Shown: piece by piece, positions 18,013 through 26,585 of the stretch
Layout: the number at the start of each line of letters is the position of its first letter
Position numbering within the stretch: position 1 is the first letter of the stretch
Origin: JBKBKN01 sp046294625
GTDB taxonomy: Bacteria > Bacteroidota > Bacteroidia > M30B66
NCBI GenBank assembly: GCA_046294625.1
Contig: JBKBKN010000006.1
Span: forward strand, 83,648 to 147,647
Reading direction: 5' to 3'
Length of the DNA stretch: 64,000 nucleotides
The notes under the pieces: model-generated
Database searches by the model: none
Seen by the model: the letters and a program-made list of their open reading frames with translations, nothing else
What the model was told of the DNA's origin: nothing
Position numbers and translations under genes: made by a program

Positions 18013-18839
18013 TTGCTGACGTATAGAAGTGATTTGAATGCATGGCGAAGAAAGAGTGGTATTATTGTATTGTAAGTCAACACAATTTTATCCGGATCAT
18101 TCAGCTGTTCAAGCATGCTGTAATATTTGGTTTCTCCGTGTTGTTCGATAACGTTGGCTTTCTTCTCATCGGTTTGCATATACACCAACATACCTTCCGG
18201 ATCTGCTTCAGGGTGAAACTGTGTACCAAAAATTTCATTGTTGAATCGAATGGCCATCACACATCGGTCAAGATCTATATGCGGGCGAAATTTTTCAATA
18301 GCTAGAACATGCCCTCCCATCGCTTCAATGTTTTCATGCTTAGGGTTGATCACCTGCCAGTCTCTTGAATCAACGGCCCAAAATGGGTTGGCAAGTCCTT
18401 TGAAAAAAGATTCTTTCAATCCATGTTTGGTTTTGTGCACAGGCATTACACCAAAAGATGTGGAGCGTCGTTTGCAAACTTGCCCTAAATCATAATACCG
18501 GCAGAAAATCTGAAAGGAATGACAAATCAGAAAAACATGTTTTTTCTCTTCTTGTGGAGCATAGCGATTATGTTCCAGAACACTATCCATGAGTGAGAAA
18601 TATCTTTTCTCCCATTCACTGCCTTCGCTTTCGAGCGGACTTCCCGGACCACCTGTTGAGATATAGACATGATAACTTAAATCGGCCACTTCGGCCTTGC
18701 CTCGCACATCGAAAATTTTATAGTCAATATTTACTTCAAAATCGGACGAAAATTTTGCTACTAACTCATTTATGCAACGCATGCCCTGATTTGGATGCCC
18801 TGCATAAAGATCTAAAACTGCTACACGTAATCTATTCAT
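18009..18839 (-). CDS. class I glutamine amidotransferase-like protein
   Basis: 276 residues from ATG 18839 (MNRLRVAVLDLYAGHPNQGM); the frame continues to 18890 but the shorter form matches the usual start at the first strand of the fold. The GATase I triad appears intact: nucleophile Cys in LICHSFQIF (about 105), and His/Glu in FGTQFHPEADPEG (about 208). The oxyanion region is STGGPGSPLESEG (about 60). The nucleophile elbow is ICHSFQ rather than the common G-C-G-H-Q form, so the donor may differ from glutamine. It is coupled to the ATP-grasp gene by an overlapping ATGA and probably supplies ammonia or trims a glutamyl product for it. Confidence 0.8.
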   Translation of the reverse strand: MNRLRVAVLDLYAGHPNQGMRCINELVAKFSSDFEVNIDYKIFDVRGKAEVADLSYHVYISTGGPGSPLESEGSEWEKRYFSLMDSVLEHNRYAPQEEKKHVFLICHSFQIFCRYYDLGQVCKRRSTSFGVMPVHKTKHGLKESFFKGLANPFWAVDSRDWQVINPKHENIEAMGGHVLAIEKFRPHIDLDRCVMAIRFNNEIFGTQFHPEADPEGMLVYMQTDEKKANVIEQHGETKYYSMLEQLNDPDKIVLTYNTIIPLFLRHAFKSLLYVSK

Positions 18840-19041
18840 GTTTTTATAAGATATTATGATTGCCTTGCTTGAAAAAGGCTGTATAATCATTTAGCGTCAA
18901 ATATAGAAAATTCCACAGCGGGATGTATCAGGTTCGTTGATTAGGTTGGGTTTGAACTATTGACTCATCATTAACAATTGCAGTTACATTTTAAAACTCT
19001 GAGGTTCAAAACAATTTTAAGGTTTTCTTGAGAGCGAGGTC

Positions 19042-19338
19042 TTAGCTCTTTCGATAATTAGCCAATTTTTTTATTAACCTTTTATTGTCGATTGCTCTTA
19101 ATTGATCAATCATTACATCACAGTTTTCTTTTAGTTTCGTAAGCTCTTTATCAAGATATATTCTGAGTATTTTGCTTTTAGTCTTCACATTTATCGTTAT
19201 TGGGCAAATTAGGGTTGAAGGATGAATATTATTTAGTATATCTGTTTGAACTATCAATACTGGTCTTATTTTCCCCGTTTCTATTCCAAACCTGGGCTCT
19301 AGATTGGATAGCCATATATTATTGGTTTTATTCTTCAT
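19042..19338 (-). CDS. MazF/PemK-type toxin, mRNA interferase
   Basis: 98 residues from ATG 19338; a second ATG at 19356 would add six residues. The sequence NNIWLSNLEPRFGIETGKIR followed by PVLIVQTD matches the start of the MazF/PemK fold (I-W-x-x-x-L-x-P..G-x-E..G..RP-x-L-I-V-Q). Then comes STLICPITINVK and, near the end, CDVMIDQLRAIDNKRL, which matches the conserved S/D-x-x-x-x-D-Q-x-R strand. The expected activity is sequence-specific cleavage of single-stranded RNA, held off by the antitoxin. It overlaps the antitoxin stop by 11 bp. The pair interrupts the ligase/amidotransferase group. Confidence 0.85.
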   Translation of the reverse strand: MKNKTNNIWLSNLEPRFGIETGKIRPVLIVQTDILNNIHPSTLICPITINVKTKSKILRIYLDKELTKLKENCDVMIDQLRAIDNKRLIKKLANYRKS

Positions 19339-19561
19339 GTTTATCAAAAATGTCAAATTCGGCTAATATTTTCATAGATTCTTCGCTTACAATCTTAAAT
19401 TCTGCAATCAGGGAGTTTGCCAAAATTTTTCTGTTTTGAACCTTATTGTAATAAAGTAGAGCTTCGTTAATATATCGGTTTCTTGGTTTCTTTATTTGGT
19501 TCAAAAGCTCTTCCGTTTCTTTGTAAATGGATTCATCAAGCTTTAACGAAAGCGTTCTCAT
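19328..19561 (-). CDS. ribbon-helix-helix antitoxin for the MazF-type toxin
   Basis: 77 residues. The first 45 (MRTLSLKLDESIYKETEELL .. NRYINEALLYYNKVQNRK) have the strand-helix-helix pattern of ribbon-helix-helix DNA-binding proteins: alternating residues on the strand, then N-R-Y-I-N-E-A at the start of helix B. The acidic C-terminal tail (EFDIFDKHEE) is the part that usually covers the toxin. It precedes the toxin and overlaps it, as in mazEF-type operons. It should repress its own promoter. Confidence 0.8.
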   Translation of the reverse strand: MRTLSLKLDESIYKETEELLNQIKKPRNRYINEALLYYNKVQNRKILANSLIAEFKIVSEESMKILAEFDIFDKHEE

Positions 19562-19572
19562 GATTAAGATTT

Positions 19573-19599
19573 TTGATATATAACTAAAAGTATATACAA
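19573..19599 (-). promoter_or_regulatory. candidate antitoxin operator (imperfect palindrome)
   Basis: The 27 bases just before the antitoxin start carry facing arms, TTGATATATA and TATATACAA, around a 7-base centre. Ribbon-helix-helix antitoxins bind such repeats to autoregulate. The region is very AT-rich, so chance similarity is possible. Confidence 0.4.
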
Positions 19600-19690
19600 A
19601 TTTGGATCAATCAAAATTTATTCACAATTATTCATTACCCTTCACCATTGTCTAATTGAATAATGCCGGCTACTAACAATCTCAATAAAT

Positions 19691-20797
19691 TTATCTATAA
19701 ACTCCAGTCAATGTTTCCTGTGCAATGTAATCCATAACTTTCACCATATCACCGCCGGTTTGCTCATACACCGCTAATTGTCGGTCGGCACCCGTGCCAT
19801 TGTTGAGAATGTCGTGCACCTTATTGATGATTTCGCGACTACCGAGTTCATCAACCACATCATCGATGAATTCAACCAATTCCAAAATCAGCGAGCGAGT
19901 GCGCACTTCTTCTTCTTTACCGAAATCGATCATTTTGCCGTCTATGCCATAACGACTTGCCCGCCACTTATTTTCGTTGATGAGTGCGCGGGTGTATATC
20001 ATGAAGTTTAGATTAGACATGCGCAGTTTATATAACTTGGCTACTAATGCCTGAAAAATAGCAGTAATTACCAAAGTATCGGCAATGTGTGTAGGAATAT
20101 CGCAAATGCGGAATTCGATGGTGTTATAAAAAGGATGCACACGCAAATCCCACCATATTTTCTTGGCATTGTCAATGCAGCCGGTTTTTACCAGCAGATT
20201 CACATAGGAAATGAAATCTTCGTAGGTATTGAAATAATCTGGAATGCCGGTTCTCGGAAACTTATCAAATACTTTCGTGCGGAACGATTTGAAGCCGGTG
20301 TTGCGACCTTCCCAAAACGGCGAATTGGTGGAAAGTGCGTAAACGTGTGGCAGGAAATAGCGAATGGAATTGGCAATGTGCATGGCCATATTTTTATCTT
20401 CAACGCCAATATGCACATGCAGGCCAAAAATCAGGTTGGAGCGCGCTGCTTCCTGCAATTCATTCACAATCTCGTCGTAGCGTGGATTGGGCGTGATCAG
20501 CTGTTTGCTCCAATGCGAAAAAGGGTGTGTACCCGCAGCAGCCATTCTCAGCCCAAGCGATTCGGCAATTTCTGAAACTGCAATTCTAAGTTTCGATAGA
20601 TCTTTATATGCTTCGAACACATCGTTGCAGATGCCTGTGCCTACTTCAACCACAGCTTGGTGCATTTCTGCCTTTACCTGATCGTCAAGCATGCGCGATG
20701 CGATTTCAACAATTTTTTGATCATGCGATTGCAACTCCCTTGTCACAGGGTCAATAATCATGTATTCTTCTTCAACGCCGATGGTGAATGGCTTCAT
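19691..20797 (-). CDS. YbdK-type carboxylate-amine ligase (GCS2 family)
   Basis: 368 residues from ATG 20797; the frame extends to 20881 but those 28 residues look like untranslated leader, while MKPFTIGVEEEYMIID is the standard start. GVEEEY is the first metal/ATP-binding box of the glutamate-cysteine ligase GCS2 family. FGLHVHIGVED (about 122) and the WWDLRVHPFYNTIEFRICD box (about 222) are also conserved. Length fits the YbdK group (about 370), which forms a bond between glutamate (or another carboxylate) and an amine using ATP. The usual cellular role is unknown. It lies upstream of the amidotransferase and ATP-grasp genes, separated from them by the toxin-antitoxin pair. Confidence 0.9.
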   Translation of the reverse strand: MKPFTIGVEEEYMIIDPVTRELQSHDQKIVEIASRMLDDQVKAEMHQAVVEVGTGICNDVFEAYKDLSKLRIAVSEIAESLGLRMAAAGTHPFSHWSKQLITPNPRYDEIVNELQEAARSNLIFGLHVHIGVEDKNMAMHIANSIRYFLPHVYALSTNSPFWEGRNTGFKSFRTKVFDKFPRTGIPDYFNTYEDFISYVNLLVKTGCIDNAKKIWWDLRVHPFYNTIEFRICDIPTHIADTLVITAIFQALVAKLYKLRMSNLNFMIYTRALINENKWRASRYGIDGKMIDFGKEEEVRTRSLILELVEFIDDVVDELGSREIINKVHDILNNGTGADRQLAVYEQTGGDMVKVMDYIAQETLTGVYR

Positions 20798-20886
20798 AAA
20801 TTCATAAGGTTTGAAGCAAAGGTATAATAAAGCTGTCTGATTGTTTACATGACACGAAGAAGAAATAATGAACAATTTCAACTCAA

Positions 20887-23154
20887 CTATTTTCCTAGCC
20901 TTACCATTTTAAAAACAGACATCCATGTTTTGTCCTGCATGTCACCAATGTAGGAAATGCCTTCTTTTAGCGCCTGCAAATCAAGGATATATCCATTTGG
21001 TGCTGCATTTATCTGCCAAATTATCCTGCCGCTCAAATCAAAAAGTTGCAAATCAGCTGATTGAAATTCGTTAGGAAAAACAATTTGCACTTGACTGTTT
21101 GCTGGATTGGGAAAAAGTAATATTTCGCTGGTATTGGGCAATGTGTTGGGTGCTATCGGGACAAAAGGTCTGATGGTGTGGCGATGCGTGTTACTTACAT
21201 TAGGGTCGTTGAAATCGAAGTAGATGGAAGCATTATTCAATATTTCGTATTGTTCGGGATTGCTGCTCCTTTGCTTCACATAGTAGTTTAAACAACCGAT
21301 ACTGCCCGGTTCGTTGGTATTGCGATAGGAAAGCCTAATATTTTTGAAGTAAAAAGCAAGCATATTATTATGTCGCTCAAATTCAACCGGACGGCTTGTA
21401 GTGCCTAATCGCACGCTTTCCGAGTCGAGAAAAGGGGAAAGCGTATCACGCGCGATTATGGTAAAATCCGTATCGAATCCAGTATTTTGAAAACGAATTC
21501 TGTAGTGCAAATCGAGATTGCGCGGGATTAGATTTTCAGCCCCTTATCCTATCGGAAATTCAATTTTATCATTGGGATCGTATGAGCTAATGACCTGCGT
21601 AAAGTTAATGCTTCATTGTTTTTTGATCGGAATACGGCGGCAGAAGGAATTCCAACAGGACTGAAACAAGCTATAAGGTTGGCGTTCATCTCTATTCTTT
21701 CGGGAGAGATGGCATTCAAAAAAACATTTGCATGCATTGCATCAGGCTACTCAACACTCCATTGTTCTCCGGACGGTACAACCGGATGTCCTTCGTAAAT
21801 AACATTAGACTGGTGGGTGATCGTGATGTGTAATTGCTCATTAAGTGCGCTCTCTCCCGCATTGGAATTAAAGCTTGTGGTGTTGAATCCTGACATGTAA
21901 TTTCGACATTGATGAGCAGATTTTCAGCATCTGATATTGAACAATTATTCTCAGAGGCAATGATTTCAGCGTTTACACATGAAATTCCCATATCTAAAAC
22001 ATCAACATCACAACTGGTGGAGTCTCTTCTCAAAATGGTTTTACATTCAAAAAGCTTAAAATCGTACCAAGTAACTTCATAAAGATTAGGTGCAATATTG
22101 GTTAAAGTGAAGTTACTTGAATTCGGGATGATTTCTGGATTATAGCTCAATTGAACGGTGGCTTCGCTGACCGGTAAGCTGCCAACATTGCAAACTTTTA
22201 TACTTCGATACACATTAAAGAACCTTCGCAAAAATGGAATTTCGTTGCTGATTTCTAAGCGAGTGCAAGGTTCACGGATAATTTTAATTTCCACATCCGG
22301 GCCAACATCCAATGATTCGTTGCCCGAAAGATTGAACAATAGTTGCGACTCAACACAAGTAGAGATAAAAAGCTCGTTTTCAATTACTGGACTTACCAGG
22401 CACTTCCACCTTGGTAATAATTAAATTCATTCACTCCATTTTCATCAGCATTGGTCAACAAGGTGTAAATCGCTTCTGTATTGACGAGCTTAAGTTTTAA
22501 AAATGGAGCTGTACTTTCGTTTGCATCTTTAAGACAATTCTCATTTTCATCGAAAAATGTGTTTCCTATTAGCTTTGATCATCCACTAAGTATGCATGTG
22601 CCGATACTAAGGTCAAGATTAAACGAGATAGAAGGATTAAACGATGGATCGTGAAATAAAGTAATTAACGAAACAAATTCCTGTTCTTCCAACACGTTGA
22701 TTATTTGTTCTTCTTGAGGTAAGCTTGGTGCACCGGGTAACTGATTCATCCTGGTAGTGGGTGTAGGTAAAATATAGGAAGAAAAGTTGCACGCCACTTC
22801 TACATTGGGATTTGTAAAGATGTCGGAGTAAGTATGATTGGTTAAATCATACAAAGTCTAATCTAAGTCAATTTCCGTTAAAGGAGTAATATTAAATCCA
22901 AGCCAGCCGGGTTCTGCAATTTTAAAGCGTAGCCATAAGCTGTTTAGTTCACCGGTATTGAGATATGAAAAGTTAGGATTAATCTCTGTAGTATCTTCTC
23001 CTTGGCCAGTCATATTAGAATTGACAAATTCATAAGTTGGTTGACACACATGCATGGCATTAATGCACTCTTTATAGAGATTGCTTTGTTGAGAAAAGGT
23101 CTGATTAGCTAAGAAGATGATCAGGAAGAGTAATGTATAGCTATAGCCTTTCAT
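20887..23154 (-). pseudogene. decayed T9SS cargo gene (nonsense codons and frameshifts)
   Basis: Reading the minus strand from 23154, a signal peptide (MKGYSYTLLFLIIFLANQTF) is followed by pieces of one protein of about 750 residues in three frames. In the first frame TAG 22858-22860 interrupts TEIDLD.TLYDLTN where relatives have Trp, and TGA 22579-22581 follows SIGTCILSG. A shift near 22405-22425 moves to CLVSPVIENELFISTC; another near 21895 moves to MSGFNTTSFNSNAGES. TAG 21747-21749 lies before PDAMHANVFLN, a shift lies near 21605, and TAA 21544-21546 sits in PNDKIEFPIG.GAENL, where Tyr is expected. The last piece has RFQNTGFDTDF (the DUF7619-type region) and a sorting tail with LFPNPANSQV. 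At least four nonsense codons and three frameshifts make this a true pseudogene. Confidence 0.92.
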
Positions 23155-23266
23155 AGTTGGAGTTATTCCATTAAAATTATGAATTAAGTCGATAAAGGCA
23201 ATTTTTTGACAAAATATTTTTTGTCAATCAATTTGTCTTTACAGCCGATTTATTGGTTTGCAGATT

Positions 23267-24121
23267 TCAAAGTCTCGCTTGAAACTTTCTCTCCTTGATA
23301 TTGTAATGATTTCCTTTTACCAGCACATGCACCACCATATGCTCCACGGAGATAGGGTCGCCATCTTGTATCTCGGCTATGTTGCAATGTTTTATTTCAT
23401 GGCCATCGAATATTAGTACCAATCCTGCTCCTATGGCTTCAAGGTCGTTGCCGTTGCGCACAAGCACGGCAGTGTCTTCGCCCAATCCGATGCCAATACA
23501 TCCGGGATTGGCACAAACTGCCTGAGTAAGCCGACCGAAACGACCCCGCACCACAAAATGTGAATCAATAATTACATTGTGCAAAAAGCCCAAACCAGTA
23601 GTGATTTTTACTTTGCCTTTCAGTAATGCCTCGGCACTTGAGCCTTCGTAAATCATAGTGTTTGACATGGCCATTGCGCCTGCACTTGTTCCAGCTATCA
23701 CGAATTTCTCGTTCATATAGCGCTCATGCAGTATTTGTAAAAACTCTGTGCCACCGAATATGGTCGTGAGTCGCATTTGATTGCCACCGGTGAACATCAC
23801 ACCATCTGCTTTTCGGATTCTGTCAAGATACTCCGGATTCATGGCATCTTCGCGGTTGCGTATGTGCATGAGTCCGGTGCGTGTGCAGCCCAGTCTCCCG
23901 AAGGCTTCAAAATAATTTTGACCAACTTCATAAGGAATTTCCGATGCTGAAGTGATGATTTCCACATAGGAATCCGAACCTTGCATTTCGGCTATGGTAC
24001 GTCGCAAAACGCCATCGCCAAAAAACGGGATGCTTTTAACGCCTACTGCTGGCTCATCATCGCCGCTTCCTTTGTCCACGTTTCCGCCAATGGAAACCAA
24101 TATTCCTTTTGGTGTTGTCAT
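23267..24121 (-). CDS. cphB: cyanophycinase (peptidase family S51)
   Basis: 284 residues. The nucleophile motif IAGTSAGAMAMS (about 146) and the upstream MFTGGNQMRL box are those of cyanophycinase, a serine peptidase that releases beta-Asp-Arg dipeptides from cyanophycin. LGFLHNVIIDSHFVVRGRFG (about 178) and GIGLGEDTAVLV (about 213) complete the expected pattern, and the length is typical. No signal peptide, so it is cytosolic. The gene normally sits beside cyanophycin synthetase; none is visible here, and the neighbours are nusB and the pseudogene. It may therefore act on another isopeptide-linked product. Confidence 0.93.
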   Translation of the reverse strand: MTTPKGILVSIGGNVDKGSGDDEPAVGVKSIPFFGDGVLRRTIAEMQGSDSYVEIITSASEIPYEVGQNYFEAFGRLGCTRTGLMHIRNREDAMNPEYLDRIRKADGVMFTGGNQMRLTTIFGGTEFLQILHERYMNEKFVIAGTSAGAMAMSNTMIYEGSSAEALLKGKVKITTGLGFLHNVIIDSHFVVRGRFGRLTQAVCANPGCIGIGLGEDTAVLVRNGNDLEAIGAGLVLIFDGHEIKHCNIAEIQDGDPISVEHMVVHVLVKGNHYNIKERKFQARL

Positions 24122-24146
24122 AGTTAAGCAATAAAATTTGATGGGT

Positions 24147-25094
24147 TTATTCTACCAGTCCACGCCCGGTTTTGATGATTTTGTTTTCTTTTTTGAAATC
24201 ATACACCACCTTGTCGAGCACGCCATTGATAAAGTTTTTGCTTTCGGGACTGCTGTAAAGTTTTGAAATTTCGATGTATTCATCCATCGTTACTTTGATG
24301 GGAATGGATGGAAAATTGGTGATTTCGCAAATGGCCATTTTCAAAAGTATATTATCAATCTTGGCAATTCGCTCTACTTCCCAATTCTTGGTTCGTTTTG
24401 AAATCTCATCCTGATACTCTTTGTTGTGCAAAATGGTTTTACGAAAGAGGATGGATGCAAATTCAAGGTCTTCTTCTTTATCCTTGTGCAATGAAGGCAT
24501 GATGGAGTCTTTTTCAAACTTATCGCTGAATTGCTTGAAAAATTTCAACGCATGTTGTTGCATGAGCGAGATATCATCGAGCCAGTATATGCTTTTTTCT
24601 TCGAAAACCAGATCAATGTTTTCGGTTTTAAATACAAACTGCTTGAAAATCTGTACAAGTACCTCTTTATCATCTTGCAAAATGCTTGGCGTTTTGGCTA
24701 AGTATTCTTTGAAAAATGCTTCGTCTTTGAAAGAGAAATAAATTTTCTTGATTAAGTCCTGATGATCGTTCCAGTGAATTTTGAACTTGTTGAGTTTTCG
24801 TTTCAGGTCTTCGTTTTCGCCAAGTGCAACTAATACACGATTTTGCACAAAGTTCAAACTGGGATTCAGGTCTTCAACTGTGGGAATTTTTCTTTGTTTA
24901 CGCTCTTCCAGATAATTTTCGGCAAAATGACGTAAGTCAATGGCAAGCACCATGTAATAGAGAAAAATTTCGTAAATCTTCTCAATGCTCAGAAACAACT
25001 CTTTTTCACCGGCCACAAGGTCCTGATTGTCAGATTGAAAAAAGGCATACAGTGCCTTGGTGACTTTTTCCCGGATGTTTCTTCTGTTGATCAT
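24147..25094 (-). CDS. nusB: transcription antitermination factor NusB
   Basis: 315 residues, longer than the 140-residue enterobacterial protein because of the N-terminal extension typical of Bacteroidota NusB. It starts MINRRNIREKVTKALYAFFQ. The canonical NusB domain occupies the last 130 residues (FRKTILHNKEYQDEI .. IDNILLKMAICEI .. SIPIKVTMDEYIEISKLYS .. FINGVLDKV). With NusE it binds boxA RNA and supports rRNA antitermination. The leucine dehydrogenase gene lies upstream on the same strand, with a strong terminator between, so it probably has its own promoter. Confidence 0.95.
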   Translation of the reverse strand: MINRRNIREKVTKALYAFFQSDNQDLVAGEKELFLSIEKIYEIFLYYMVLAIDLRHFAENYLEERKQRKIPTVEDLNPSLNFVQNRVLVALGENEDLKRKLNKFKIHWNDHQDLIKKIYFSFKDEAFFKEYLAKTPSILQDDKEVLVQIFKQFVFKTENIDLVFEEKSIYWLDDISLMQQHALKFFKQFSDKFEKDSIMPSLHKDKEEDLEFASILFRKTILHNKEYQDEISKRTKNWEVERIAKIDNILLKMAICEITNFPSIPIKVTMDEYIEISKLYSSPESKNFINGVLDKVVYDFKKENKIIKTGRGLVE

Positions 25095-25185
25095 GATGCT
25101 GAAAGACTACGCCAATATTTGAAGGGCGCAAGATGCTAATTTTTATGCAGGTATGGGAAGCAAAAAGTGATAATTTTTCAGCCAT

Positions 25186-25228
25186 AAAAACCAATGCCCG
25201 AGACTGTGTTCAGTGCTTCGGGCATTGG
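25186..25228 (-). terminator. terminator after leucine dehydrogenase
   Basis: A perfect 11-bp stem (CCAATGCCCGA / TCGGGCATTGG) encloses a 16-base loop and is followed on the minus strand by a T run (AAAAA just left of the stem). It lies 38 bp past the leucine dehydrogenase stop. Confidence 0.88.
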
Positions 25229-25265
25229 TGTGATTTAATTTTACTGAGCTACAGGAATCAATAAA

Positions 25266-26375
25266 TTACAGTGTCTTATTGATATTGCCAATTTGCTCAA
25301 TTCGGCGCTCAGCAACCTGTTTGGCTGCCTCTATGGTTGGAATATTTTTTTCCTTCGCCTGTTTGAATATTTCCAGCGTGACCTCGTAGATACCTTCCGT
25401 GCGATGATAGGCGCGATCTCGGTCGTAGCCTTCGAGCTCAAGCGATACATTAATTAAGCCACCGGCATTGATTAGAAAGTCGGGCGCTAAGAGAATACCT
25501 TTCTCCATCACCATTTTGCCGTGTATAATTTCATCTAAAAGCTGATTGTTTGCAGCACCGGCAATAATAGAACATTTCAAGCGTGAAAGCGAGTTGTCGT
25601 TAACCGTTCCGCCAAGTGCACAAGGTGCATAGATATCAATGTCTAAATCAAACATTTGCTCTGCTTCGGCAAATTTCACATTCGATGATAGCTTCACTGC
25701 ACGATCTACATTTTCATTTCTGATATCGTTCACGAATACATGAGCATTCTCTTTTACAAGGTATTCTACTAAATGAAAACCAACTTTACCTACGCCTTGA
25801 ACCAAGATTTTTTTACCACTCAGACTGTCGTTGCCATATCTTTCTTTAGCTGAAGCTTTCATACCCAAATAAACTCCATAAGCTGTAACCGGTGAAGGAT
25901 CGCCTCCGCCGCCCATAGATTCTGGAAGTCCGGTCACATGATTGGTTTCCATGGCGATATATTCCATGTCTTTGGTGCTCACACCAACATCTTCGGCGGT
26001 GATATATTTTCCGCTAAGACTATCAATGAATTTTCCAAATCGACGCATGAGCGCTTCGCTTTTTTGGGTGCGTGCATCGCCAATTATCACCGCTTTTCCG
26101 CCTCCAAGATTGAGTCCCGTAACAGCAGCTTTGTAGGTCATGCCGCGTGATAGCCTGAGCACATCGGTGAGTGCTTCTGCTTCGTTTTGATAAATCCACA
26201 TGCGCGTTCCACCGAGTGCCGGTCCTAGGACTGTGTTGTGAATAGCTACAATGGCTTTTAGGCCCGTAGCAGCATCGTGAAAGTGAACAACCTGCTCATG
26301 ACCCCCCAAGAGCATGTTGCCGATAACCCCCGTAGATTCCTGCTTTTCGGCAGAAATAATCGTTGTTGCTGACAT
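25266..26375 (-). CDS. leucine dehydrogenase (Glu/Leu/Phe/Val dehydrogenase family)
   Basis: 369 residues, the family length. It oxidatively deaminates branched-chain amino acids with NAD. The substrate region LGPALGGTRMW (about 51), the MTYKAA box and the catalytic-lysine box LNLGGGKAVIIGD (about 94) are clear. TAEDVGVSTKDMEYI follows, and the nucleotide-binding fold begins KILVQGVGKVGFHLVEYL (about 188). The N-terminal 20 residues look unstructured. It is divergent from the ABC exporter gene, with about 210 bp of shared upstream DNA, and this pairing with the exporter and nusB is common in the phylum. Confidence 0.93.
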   Translation of the reverse strand: MSATTIISAEKQESTGVIGNMLLGGHEQVVHFHDAATGLKAIVAIHNTVLGPALGGTRMWIYQNEAEALTDVLRLSRGMTYKAAVTGLNLGGGKAVIIGDARTQKSEALMRRFGKFIDSLSGKYITAEDVGVSTKDMEYIAMETNHVTGLPESMGGGGDPSPVTAYGVYLGMKASAKERYGNDSLSGKKILVQGVGKVGFHLVEYLVKENAHVFVNDIRNENVDRAVKLSSNVKFAEAEQMFDLDIDIYAPCALGGTVNDNSLSRLKCSIIAGAANNQLLDEIIHGKMVMEKGILLAPDFLINAGGLINVSLELEGYDRDRAYHRTEGIYEVTLEIFKQAKEKNIPTIEAAKQVAERRIEQIGNINKTL

Positions 26376-26572
26376 AGTTTAAAACAATTTTGATGATTTT
26401 TAATTTTATCACGTTAAACACCCCACCTTTGTAAGCAAAGAAGAACCATTAAAACGCGCGACAAAAGTAGGTTTTTTTCAATTAAAGAACATGTATCATT
26501 TGACCTGCATAAATCATCATAAATCATCCAATATTCATCAAGAATATTGTGAAGCGTTAAAGAAAATACGCA

Positions 26573-26580
26573 GGGAGGTG
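26573..26580 (+). promoter_or_regulatory. ribosome binding site supporting a TTG start
   Basis: GGGAGGTG matches the anti-Shine-Dalgarno sequence well and lies 5 bases before TTG 26586. Strong sites are uncommon in this phylum, and it decides for the TTG start of the exporter, since no suitable in-frame ATG is near. Confidence 0.6.
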
Positions 26581-26585
26581 AAGCG

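Noticed and set aside
20087..20575. 162-codon plus-strand frame inside the YbdK-type ligase gene
   Set aside because: It is antisense to conserved ligase boxes and has no supporting features.
20887..23154. Stop-codon readthrough or recoding in the fragmented T9SS gene
   Set aside because: All three stop types occur and there are frameshifts too, while other genes use stops normally; decay is the simpler explanation.
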